Part shown: piece by piece, positions 1 through 6,203 of the stretch | Layout: each line of letters starts with the position of its first letter | How positions within the stretch are numbered: the first letter of the stretch is position 1 | Source of the DNA: Tissierellales bacterium | GTDB lineage: Bacteria; Bacillota; Clostridia; Tissierellales; Tissierellaceae | DNA length: 44,959 bases | Reading direction: 5' to 3' | NCBI GenBank assembly: GCA_030146705.1 | Contig: JASLBE010000051.1 | Location: 1-44,959 of the forward strand | Made by a program: the position numbers and the translations under genes | The notes under the pieces: generated by a model | Database searches by the model: none | What the model was told of the DNA's origin: nothing | The model's input: the letters and a program-made list of their open reading frames with translations, nothing else

Positions 1-28
1 TTATACTAAAAAAGTAGTAGATAATTTA

Positions 29-56
29 TTGACAATAAAAAAGTCTTTGGTATAAT
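29..56 (+). promoter_or_regulatory. ribU promoter
   Basis: A perfect -35 TTGACA (29-34) and a perfect -10 TATAAT (51-56) are 16 bases apart. A TGG just before the -10 makes it an extended -10. It sits directly upstream of the FMN riboswitch, so transcription should begin near 63 and run into the aptamer. Confidence 0.85.
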
Positions 57-71
57 GGATGTAGATGAAAT

Positions 72-179
72 ATCTTCAGGGCGAGGTGCAATTCCTCACC
101 GGCGGTAAAGTCCGCGAGCCTTAGCAGGTTGATTTGGTGAAATTCCAAAACCGACAGTACAGTCTGGATGAAAGAAGAT
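72..179 (+). promoter_or_regulatory. FMN riboswitch (RFN element)
   Basis: The region matches the conserved RFN aptamer. It has an outer P1 stem (ATCTTC at 72-77 with GAAGAT at 174-179), then the hallmark blocks GGGCGAGGTGCAATTCCTCA, CCGGCGGTAAAGTCCGCGAGCC and AGTCTGGATGAAAGAAGA. FMN binding is known to favour a downstream terminator, and such a hairpin lies at 203-232. The regulated gene is the riboflavin importer ribU, which fits feedback control by flavin supply. Confidence 0.97.
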
Positions 180-202
180 TAGGTATTAACGTGATTTTTT
201 AT

Positions 203-232
203 GCCCCGAAGATTCTTCTTTGGGGCTTTTTT
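203..232 (+). terminator. FMN riboswitch expression-platform terminator
   Basis: A 10-bp stem (GCCCCGAAGA with TCTTTGGGGC, one G-U pair) has a 4-base loop and is followed by six T. It lies between the aptamer and the ribU ribosome-binding site. Its 5' arm includes GAAGA next to an aptamer closing strand of the same sequence, consistent with an ON/OFF switch at the level of transcription termination. Confidence 0.9.
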
Positions 233-267
233 ATGTCCCAAAAGCAATAATTTGGGAGGGATCTTTT

Positions 268-870
268 ATGTATACTTTAACAAAAGGAAAATTAACAACA
301 AAAAACCTAGTAAAAATATCTGTACTAGGAGCAATTGGAATGGTCTTGATGTTTTTTGATTTATCAGTTTGGTTTGCACCAGGATTTTTAAAACTAGACG
401 TATCAGACCTACCAGCCTTATTGGGAGCTTTTGCTATGGGCCCAATGGCAGGAGTAATAATTCAATTTTTAAAGAATATTTTGTCCCTATTAATTGAGGG
501 GACGGCAACTGGTGGAGTTGGAGAACTTTCTAATTTTTTTGTAGGTTCTGTATTTTGCTACACTGCAGGCTGTATTTACTATAGGAACAAGACCTTTAAA
601 AATGCAATACTAGGCCTTGGACTAGGGGTAATAACAATGACCATTGCAGCATCTTTAAGTAATTATTTTATAGTTTTTCCTCTTTATTCAAAAGTTATGA
701 TACCTATGGATAAGATAGTGGAGATGGGAAGTAAGGTAAATAGGCATGTAGTAGATTTTAAGAGTTTAATTTTATATTCTGTTGTGCCATTTAACCTATT
801 AAAGGGAACTGTTACATCAGCAGTAACCCTACTTTTATACAAGAAATTATCACCAATACTTCACAGTTAA
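268..870 (+). CDS. ribU: Riboflavin ECF transporter S component RibU
   Basis: A 200-residue, very hydrophobic protein with about five to six membrane segments, the usual size of ECF-transporter substrate-binding (S) components. It would bind riboflavin in the membrane and work with a shared EcfA/EcfA'/EcfT energising module, which is not in this window. The N-terminal half contains the ECF S-type run VSDLPALLGAFAMGP (about residues 41-55) and a conserved Gly-rich loop. The start at ATG 268 is set by GGGAGGG at 254-260; an upstream in-frame start at 220 lies inside the terminator hairpin and is unlikely. The FMN riboswitch directly upstream is strong independent support for riboflavin as substrate. 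It is monocistronic, with a terminator at 891-920. Confidence 0.93.
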   Translation: MYTLTKGKLTTKNLVKISVLGAIGMVLMFFDLSVWFAPGFLKLDVSDLPALLGAFAMGPMAGVIIQFLKNILSLLIEGTATGGVGELSNFFVGSVFCYTAGCIYYRNKTFKNAILGLGLGVITMTIAASLSNYFIVFPLYSKVMIPMDKIVEMGSKVNRHVVDFKSLILYSVVPFNLLKGTVTSAVTLLLYKKLSPILHS

Positions 871-890
871 TTAAATATAGATAAAGTTTA

Positions 891-920
891 ATATGCTAGC
901 CTAGGCTGGCATATTTTTTT
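891..920 (+). terminator. Terminator of ribU
   Basis: Inverted repeat of 11 bp (891-901 with 904-914, one G-U pair) followed by a run of T. It closes the ribU transcript before the efflux operon promoter. Confidence 0.85.
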
Positions 921-939
921 GTTTAAATTATTTAATTAT

Positions 940-966
940 TTAAGAAATACTTAAGATTTTTTTAAG
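940..966 (+). promoter_or_regulatory. Three-copy TTAAG direct repeat (CiaR/OmpR-type box)
   Basis: TTAAG occurs at 940, 951 and 962, exactly 11 bases apart (one helical turn). This is the layout bound by OmpR/PhoB-family response regulators; the streptococcal CiaR box is TTTAAG-N5-TTTAAG. The last copy overlaps the expected -35 region of a promoter whose -10 (TATAAT) is at 988-993, the position expected for an activator. The same box in the same register lies at 34441-34467. No two-component system is in this window, so the regulator is unknown. Confidence 0.65.
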
Positions 967-987
967 AGAAAGAAAAACTATTGAACT

Positions 988-993
988 TATAAT
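988..993 (+). promoter_or_regulatory. -10 element of the efflux operon
   Basis: TATAAT at 988-993 with no recognisable -35 at the proper distance. The TTAAG box occupies that place instead, which suggests activator dependence. Confidence 0.6.
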
Positions 994-1023
994 AGGTATA
1001 TAACTATGAATGGAGGAAGAAAT

Positions 1024-2262
1024 ATGAAGAGGAAGTTAATAATTGGTGGACTGGTATTATTGATAATAGGCCTAGTGGGCTTTAAATTTTTAAGTAAAAA
1101 AGTCAAGGCAGGTGGGCCGGTGGTAGATACAATAACCCTGGAAAAGGGAGATATAGAAAAACATATTAAGAGTACAGGAACTATAGTTTCTATGGACAAA
1201 AGAGAGGTTACTTCTGATGTGGAGGAAAATATAGAAAAAATGTATGTAAAGAAGGGGGACAAGGTTAAGGCTGGCCAAGTCTTAATGAAACTAGATGAAA
1301 CCCATATAAGACAGAAGATTAATGAGGCAAGGATAAGGCTTGAAATTGAGGAGGAGACCTTAAAAAAGGCTGAGCAAAATCAAGATATGGACTTAAAAAT
1401 TGGCCTGGAAAATATAAGGATAAAGAATAGGGACTTAAAGGGGCAACTAGATAGAAGCGAAGAACTATATAAGGCAGGTGCCATAACTAAGGTTGAACTT
1501 GATAGGGCCAGGGATGAGTATAATCAAAATAATAATGAACTTTTATTGGCAGAGGATAGGATAAGGACATCAACTACGGAAACTGATAAAAATTTGCAAA
1601 GAAAAAGGGTTGAGCTTGCAAGGATAGACCTTAGGAATTTAGAAAAAGACTTGGATAAGTATACTATAAAGTCTCCCATATCAGGTACCATAGTGGAAAC
1701 TAAAATATCTGAGTCTGGTATAGTTGAGTCCCACAAGATGTTAATGTCAATCCAAGATATAGACAACCTAGAAGTAGTTGTTGATATGAGTGAATATGAT
1801 GTGGAAGAAATAAAGGTTGGAGATAGGGTTACTATTACTGGAGATTCCCTTAAGGGGGAGAAGTTTAGTGGAGAGGTTAAGCATATAGCCTATGTAACAA
1901 CAAATGCCTTAAATGAAGCTGGAGAAAAGGGCAAGGGGGGAAGTGTTGAGGTTAGGATGTCTATTAAAAAAGGGGACAAGGCCATTAAACCTGGTACAAC
2001 TGCCAAGACTGATATTATAGCCCAAAGTAAGAAAAATGTTTTTAAACTTAGCTTTGAATCCTTATATACTGATGAGAATGGTGATAGGAATATCTTTGTT
2101 GTAGAAAATAACAAGGTGAGGAAGTTAAAGGTTGAAACTGGTATGGAAACAGATTTTGAAATAGAAATAAAAGGTGATTTAAAAGAGGGGATGGAGGTAA
2201 TTAGAAATCCAAATGAAGGAATCCAAGATGGAGATACTGTTACAGTGGTTAAGGAGTTATAG
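1024..2262 (+). CDS. HlyD/MacA-type efflux periplasmic adaptor-like subunit
   Basis: A 412-residue membrane-fusion-type protein. An N-terminal membrane anchor (about residues 2-25) is followed by a biotinyl-lipoyl-like half (IEKHIKSTGTIVS ... MYVKKGDKVKAGQVLMKLDETH), a long alpha-helical hairpin (about 95-205), the second lipoyl half (YTIKSPISGTIVETKISESGIV) and beta-barrel/membrane-proximal domains. In monoderm Firmicutes such proteins pair with MacB-like ABC transporters to export peptides, antibiotics or lipids from the membrane. ATG 1024 is chosen because GGAGGA at 1012-1017 is correctly spaced; an upstream in-frame ATG at 1006 has no ribosome-binding site. It is the first gene of a tight operon with the ATPase (2-base gap) and permease. 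The likely control is the TTAAG box upstream. The exported substrate cannot be told from sequence. Confidence 0.88.
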   Translation: MKRKLIIGGLVLLIIGLVGFKFLSKKVKAGGPVVDTITLEKGDIEKHIKSTGTIVSMDKREVTSDVEENIEKMYVKKGDKVKAGQVLMKLDETHIRQKINEARIRLEIEEETLKKAEQNQDMDLKIGLENIRIKNRDLKGQLDRSEELYKAGAITKVELDRARDEYNQNNNELLLAEDRIRTSTTETDKNLQRKRVELARIDLRNLEKDLDKYTIKSPISGTIVETKISESGIVESHKMLMSIQDIDNLEVVVDMSEYDVEEIKVGDRVTITGDSLKGEKFSGEVKHIAYVTTNALNEAGEKGKGGSVEVRMSIKKGDKAIKPGTTAKTDIIAQSKKNVFKLSFESLYTDENGDRNIFVVENNKVRKLKVETGMETDFEIEIKGDLKEGMEVIRNPNEGIQDGDTVTVVKEL

Positions 2263-2264
2263 TT

Positions 2265-2972
2265 ATGATAAAAATGGAGAACTTATATAAGGTGTATAAA
2301 AATGGCAAGCTGGAATTAGAGGCTCTTAAGAATATAAACTTAGATATTGAGGATAGGGAGTTTTTAGCCATAATGGGACCATCTGGCTCTGGTAAGTCTA
2401 CTATAATGAATATTTTAGGTTGCCTAGATAGGCCGACAGAAGGGCTTTATGAGCTAGATGGGATTGAGGTTGGAAAACTTTCAGATGATGATCTGGCAAC
2501 TGTTAGGAACAAAAAAATAGGCTTTGTCTTCCAGTCTTTTAACCTGATTCCTAAGCTGGATGCCTTTAAAAATGTGGAACTTCCAATGATTTATGCAGGG
2601 GTTTCTGCTAGTATAAGGAAGGAAAAAACTATAAGGGCCTTGGAAAGGGTTGGGCTAGGTGAAAGAATGTACCATAATCCCAATGAATTATCGGGAGGTC
2701 AAAGGCAGAGGGTTGCCATAGCAAGAGCCCTGGTAAATGATCCAACAGTTCTTTTTGCAGATGAGCCTACTGGAAATCTAGATAGTAAGGCTAGTGAAGA
2801 AATTATGGGGATATTCCAGGATTTAAACAATGAAGGAGTTACCATAGTAATGGTAACCCACGAGCTTGATATAGCTGAGCACACTAAGAGGATGATTGTT
2901 TGTAAGGATGGGGAAATTATAGAAGATAAAAAGATTTTAAAGAGAAGGTTTGCAGGAAGGAAAGATGATTAA
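2265..2972 (+). CDS. MacB/LolD-type ABC transporter ATP-binding protein
   Basis: A 235-residue ABC ATPase with Walker A GPSGSGKST (about residues 39-47), Q-loop FVFQSFNLIP, signature LSGGQRQRVAIARAL, Walker B VLFADEPTGNLD and switch His in MVTHE. The Asn-Leu-Asp after Walker B and the overall length place it with the MacB/LolD/FtsE-like type VII family, which couples ATP hydrolysis to mechanical movement of an FtsX-type permease. It lies 2 bases after the adaptor gene, and its stop overlaps the permease start (TAATG at 2970-2974), indicating translational coupling. It forms one transport system with its two neighbours. Confidence 0.95.
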   Translation: MIKMENLYKVYKNGKLELEALKNINLDIEDREFLAIMGPSGSGKSTIMNILGCLDRPTEGLYELDGIEVGKLSDDDLATVRNKKIGFVFQSFNLIPKLDAFKNVELPMIYAGVSASIRKEKTIRALERVGLGERMYHNPNELSGGQRQRVAIARALVNDPTVLFADEPTGNLDSKASEEIMGIFQDLNNEGVTIVMVTHELDIAEHTKRMIVCKDGEIIEDKKILKRRFAGRKDD

Positions 2973-4192
2973 TGAATATTATAGAAAGTGTAAAGGTGGC
3001 AATTAGTGCAGTTTTTGCCAATAAAATGAGGTCTATTTTGACCATGCTTGGCATAATAATTGGTATATCTTCTGTAATTACAATAGTTTCTCTTGGGGAC
3101 GGGGGTAAGTCTATGATAAATCAAGAGTTTGATAATTTTGCTCTTGGTAAGATTGCCCTTTACTTGAATTGGGATAAGGATTATAGCTATAATGATTGGA
3201 TTACAGATGAAGACCTAGACTTAATCAAGGCTAGGTATAGGGATGACTTGATTAGTATTTTCCCTAGTGAGGGGATAAGTGGAACTATTAATGGAAGGAA
3301 TGAAAGCTTAAGTGCCTATGTTTCTGGGTCAGATGAGGGCCTGGTTAAGGTGCAAAACATAGATATTGTCCATGGAAGGACCATAACCAAGGAAGAGGTT
3401 GTAAATAGGAAAAAAGTTGGACTAATAAGTCTTGATACTGCAAAAAAGATTTTTGGCAGGGCCAATGTTGTAGGGGAGGACTTAGAGATTGAGGTTGCTG
3501 AGCAAGATACTAACTTTAGCCTTGGAATAATTGGGGTTTACAAGGAAAAGGAAAGTAAGCTAATGGGAGGTAATGGTGGGTCTCAAACAGTTTATATTTA
3601 TAGTCCTTATACAGCTGTTAATGACTATTATGGAACTGAAAAATATAATATGGTTCAAATCCAAGCTAAGAGGGAGGCTAATTCTGAAGAGATTAAAAAT
3701 GGTATTATTTCAATACTTGAAAGAAGGCATGACAGCTTTGGTGAGGACTTATATATAGTTGAAAGTGCAGAGGAGCAAATGAATAGTATTAATAATGTAA
3801 TCAATATTGTAACCCTAATAATTGGTGCCATAGCAGCCATATCCCTCCTTGTAGGCGGTATTGGGGTTATGAATATAATGTTTGTTTCAGTAACTGAGAG
3901 AACTAGGGAAATAGGGATTAGGAAGGCCATAGGTGCCAAGAGAAAGGATATTTTATCCCAGTTTTTAGTAGAATCAGTGATAATTTCGGGTATAGGTGGA
4001 ATAATAGGAACAATATTTGGACTTAGTATTTCTTTTATAGTATCAGTCTTTATAAAAATTCCACCAGCCATATCAATAAAAACCATAGCTATAGCCTGGA
4101 CATTTTCAGCTGGTGTAGGAGTGTTTTTTGGGATATATCCAGCCAATAAGGCTTCAAAATTAGACCCAATAGATGCCTTAAGGTATGAATAA
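2972..4192 (+). CDS. MacB/FtsX-type ABC transporter permease
   Basis: A 406-residue permease with the MacB layout. There is one membrane helix near the N-terminus (after the conserved NKMRSILTMLGIIIGISSVI, about 17-40), then a large extracytoplasmic MacB_PCD domain (about 45-270), then three membrane helices of the FtsX domain (about 275-400). The coupling motif TERTREIGIRKAIGAKRKDIL lies between the first and second of these helices (given here only as a landmark). It should dimerise and work with the ATPase encoded just upstream, with which it overlaps by one base. The adaptor, ATPase and permease order is typical of Firmicute efflux systems for antimicrobial peptides or other amphipathic molecules; the substrate is not shown. 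Confidence 0.92.
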   Translation: MNIIESVKVAISAVFANKMRSILTMLGIIIGISSVITIVSLGDGGKSMINQEFDNFALGKIALYLNWDKDYSYNDWITDEDLDLIKARYRDDLISIFPSEGISGTINGRNESLSAYVSGSDEGLVKVQNIDIVHGRTITKEEVVNRKKVGLISLDTAKKIFGRANVVGEDLEIEVAEQDTNFSLGIIGVYKEKESKLMGGNGGSQTVYIYSPYTAVNDYYGTEKYNMVQIQAKREANSEEIKNGIISILERRHDSFGEDLYIVESAEEQMNSINNVINIVTLIIGAIAAISLLVGGIGVMNIMFVSVTERTREIGIRKAIGAKRKDILSQFLVESVIISGIGGIIGTIFGLSISFIVSVFIKIPPAISIKTIAIAWTFSAGVGVFFGIYPANKASKLDPIDALRYE

Positions 4193-4221
4193 TTATAGGG
4201 ACTTCATTTTTGGAGGGACTT

Positions 4222-4689
4222 ATGGAAAAATTTATAGTAGAAATTTTGCAAAATAAAATATTAATAATAAGTATTTTTAGTTTAGTGCTGGCCCAGGTCT
4301 TAAAGGTTTTTACTTATTTTCTTGTTTTCAAAGATTGGAATTTAACTAGGGCCTTTGGCTCAGGTGGTATGCCAAGTTCTCATTCATCTTTTGTTACAAG
4401 CTTGGCAGTTTTAGTTGGGCTTGAAAATGGGTTTGATTCAGTTTATTTTGCCATAGCAGCTGTTGGGGCAGGTATAGTAATGTATGATGCCTCAGGAGTT
4501 AGGATGGCAGTTGGTAACCAGGCCAGGGTTTTAAATGAACTCCAAAGACTTATATCGGTAATAGTTTCTGAGGATATGAAGATAGATGAAAAATTAAAAG
4601 AACTAATTGGACATACAAGACTAGAAGTTTTTATGGGTCTTGTCCTAGGTATAGTTGTTGCCTTAGTAGGCTATAAAAGATTTTTTTAA
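4222..4689 (+). CDS. Divergent PAP2 family (DUF212/YuiD-like) membrane protein
   Basis: A 155-residue membrane protein of the DUF212 family, also called divergent PAP2 or acid phosphatase/vanadium-haloperoxidase-related. The family hallmarks are visible: GGMPSSHSSFVTSLA (about residues 47-61), VMYDASGVRMAVGNQARVLN and a C-terminal HTRLEVFMGLVLGIVVA. About four membrane segments are predicted. Its biochemical activity is not established; the Ser-His motif resembles a phosphatase active-site segment, and a lipid-phosphate substrate is only inference. ATG 4222 is set by GGAGGG at 4212-4217. It follows the permease gene by 29 bases with no terminator between, so it probably shares the efflux operon transcript, which ends at 4690-4713. 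Confidence 0.88.
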   Translation: MEKFIVEILQNKILIISIFSLVLAQVLKVFTYFLVFKDWNLTRAFGSGGMPSSHSSFVTSLAVLVGLENGFDSVYFAIAAVGAGIVMYDASGVRMAVGNQARVLNELQRLISVIVSEDMKIDEKLKELIGHTRLEVFMGLVLGIVVALVGYKRFF

Positions 4690-4713
4690 AAGTAGGGAAA
4701 CCTACTTTTTTTA
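4690..4713 (+). terminator. Terminator of the efflux operon
   Basis: A short stem (AGTAGG with CCTACT, GAAA loop, 4691-4706) preceded by A and followed by T residues, right after the DUF212 gene stop. Confidence 0.8.
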
Positions 4714-4754
4714 ATTTAAAGACCAAGAAATTACAATTAATATCCACAATTTTC

Positions 4755-4763
4755 TGTTATAAT
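4755..4763 (+). promoter_or_regulatory. Extended -10 promoter element
   Basis: TGTTATAAT at 4755-4763, 55 bases upstream of the unknown 344-residue gene. A good -35 at 17 bases is absent; an extended -10 can work without one. Confidence 0.6.
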
Positions 4764-4817
4764 ATACTTGAGGGGGCTAATGAAGTAGATACTCTAGAAC
4801 TAAAAGGAGGAACTTGT

Positions 4818-5852
4818 ATGGTTATGAGAGATAATGATTTATTAGCTTCACTAACAGAATTAACTGCTTTAACAGATAATGAAAACTTAGCCAAAGAAAA
4901 CCAAGCTATAATTGAGGAAAAAATGAAGGAGATTAGGGCAAACTATTCTTTAAATATGGAAAATGAACTTATGCATATTAAAGAAAGAATGGAAATCTTA
5001 AAAGAAGGTAGTTATGAAGCGTTTTCTGGACTTGAAAGGATAAATTTATTTGTTTTCACCCTAAAGTACCTAGTGGAGGAAAAGTTAAAAAGAGAGTTTG
5101 ACTCTAGCTATCCTTCTATAGATACTGAAAGGGATATTAGTATTGACCTAGTAAATGATGGTAATATTTACCTAAGGAGCATAGCCTTTAGTAAAAGTAA
5201 GAACTTATTTGACTCGGTTGATGAAATAAGTAAGTATAGGAAGGGGTATTTAAGGGTTATAGGGGAGATCTTTAAAGACTTTTCAATTTTTAATGATGAC
5301 CAAGAGTCCTATATGGAGCTGGAAATAGGTCTTAAGACTGCTGTTGACTATGTTCTTGCTTGTCTTGGTGATAGTGGAAATTTTGATTTTAAGGAACTTA
5401 TCCAAATTATTCAAAAATACCTTAATCTTATGATAATGACTAGGCTTAGTTCTGAAGAAAATAACAGGTATGATATTAAGTTTTTAATATCCTTATATGA
5501 TGTAATTTTAGGGGGATTATCAGGGCAGAAGGAGGCTAGGCTAGACCTAGTTAAGGAGTATATAAATATAGTTTTAGATAGTCTTAGGGACTATTTAAAT
5601 AAGGAAAAAGAAAATAATATTATTATAGAAGATTGTAATTTATTTATAACTATGTTGGATGGCATTTATGGTCTGGACTATAGTGAAATTTTATTAAAGA
5701 CTGGCCAGGCTGCAGTTTTAATAAAATGTAAGCTAAATAGTAAGGCCTTGGTTGAACTTAAGGATTTTGAAAGTTATAATTTCAATAACTACTATCCTTT
5801 TGGCTTAGTTGATGATGCCAGCCACCAAAATATAGTTAAGTTTTATATATAA
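4818..5852 (+). CDS. Hypothetical protein, mostly alpha-helical
   Basis: A 344-residue protein that I do not recognise. It has no signal peptide or membrane segment and appears soluble, acidic and largely helical. Its N-terminus (MRDNDLLASLTELTALTDNENLAKE, shown in part) and the region up to about residue 70 look coiled-coil-like. There are no cysteine clusters, nucleotide-binding loops or catalytic signatures. AAAAGGAGG at 4802-4810 fixes ATG 4818, and codon use (frequent AGG) matches the surrounding genes, so it is a real resident gene. Its own extended -10 lies upstream. The next gene, 72 bases on, is another unknown and may be independently transcribed. Confidence 0.8.
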   Translation: MVMRDNDLLASLTELTALTDNENLAKENQAIIEEKMKEIRANYSLNMENELMHIKERMEILKEGSYEAFSGLERINLFVFTLKYLVEEKLKREFDSSYPSIDTERDISIDLVNDGNIYLRSIAFSKSKNLFDSVDEISKYRKGYLRVIGEIFKDFSIFNDDQESYMELEIGLKTAVDYVLACLGDSGNFDFKELIQIIQKYLNLMIMTRLSSEENNRYDIKFLISLYDVILGGLSGQKEARLDLVKEYINIVLDSLRDYLNKEKENNIIIEDCNLFITMLDGIYGLDYSEILLKTGQAAVLIKCKLNSKALVELKDFESYNFNNYYPFGLVDDASHQNIVKFYI

Positions 5853-5923
5853 GAATATTAGTCCAAAAGAGGCTAATGCTTTTTGGTAGATTCTATATAA
5901 TATTTATAATTTAGGAGGCTAAT

Positions 5924-6130
5924 ATGTATTATTTTAATTTAGAAAGAGTAAAAGATGGCAAAAAAAGAGGCTTTATTATGGATGAATTTACTCTAAAAAA
6001 TACTAAGATAAAAAAAGTTTTAGATGTAGTAACCAGAGAAAATATATCTATAATAAACTTTGAAGAAGAAAACTATCTACTAGATATGCCTAGTGAAAGA
6101 TTTATAAATGAAATGCAAAGAGAAAAATAG
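5924..6130 (+). CDS. Small hypothetical protein (68 aa)
   Basis: A 68-residue protein with no recognised domain. AGGAGG at 5912-5917 is well placed before ATG 5924, and TATAAT at 5896-5901 could be a very close promoter, giving a short leader. The sequence is charged (many Lys, Glu, Arg), has no membrane segment, and ends NEMQREK. It is followed by a strong bidirectional terminator. The good ribosome-binding site and tight fit between neighbours argue that it is translated; function unknown. Confidence 0.65.
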   Translation: MYYFNLERVKDGKKRGFIMDEFTLKNTKIKKVLDVVTRENISIINFEEENYLLDMPSERFINEMQREK

Positions 6131-6164
6131 GGAATTTATCAGAAGCAGGCCAAATTTTTTTATA

Positions 6165-6201
6165 AAAAAGACTATACTAGGTTTACTAGTATAGTCTTTT
6201 T
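6165..6201. terminator. Bidirectional terminator
   Basis: A perfect 16-bp inverted repeat (6165-6180 with 6186-6201) around a 5-base loop, with A residues on the left arm and T residues on the right. It serves both the rightward small gene and the leftward phosphatase gene, whose stop is at 6204. Confidence 0.92.
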
Positions 6202-6203
6202 CT

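Noticed and set aside
3655..4146. Long reading frame on the minus strand
   Set aside because: It is the complement of the MacB-like permease gene and has no ribosome-binding site.
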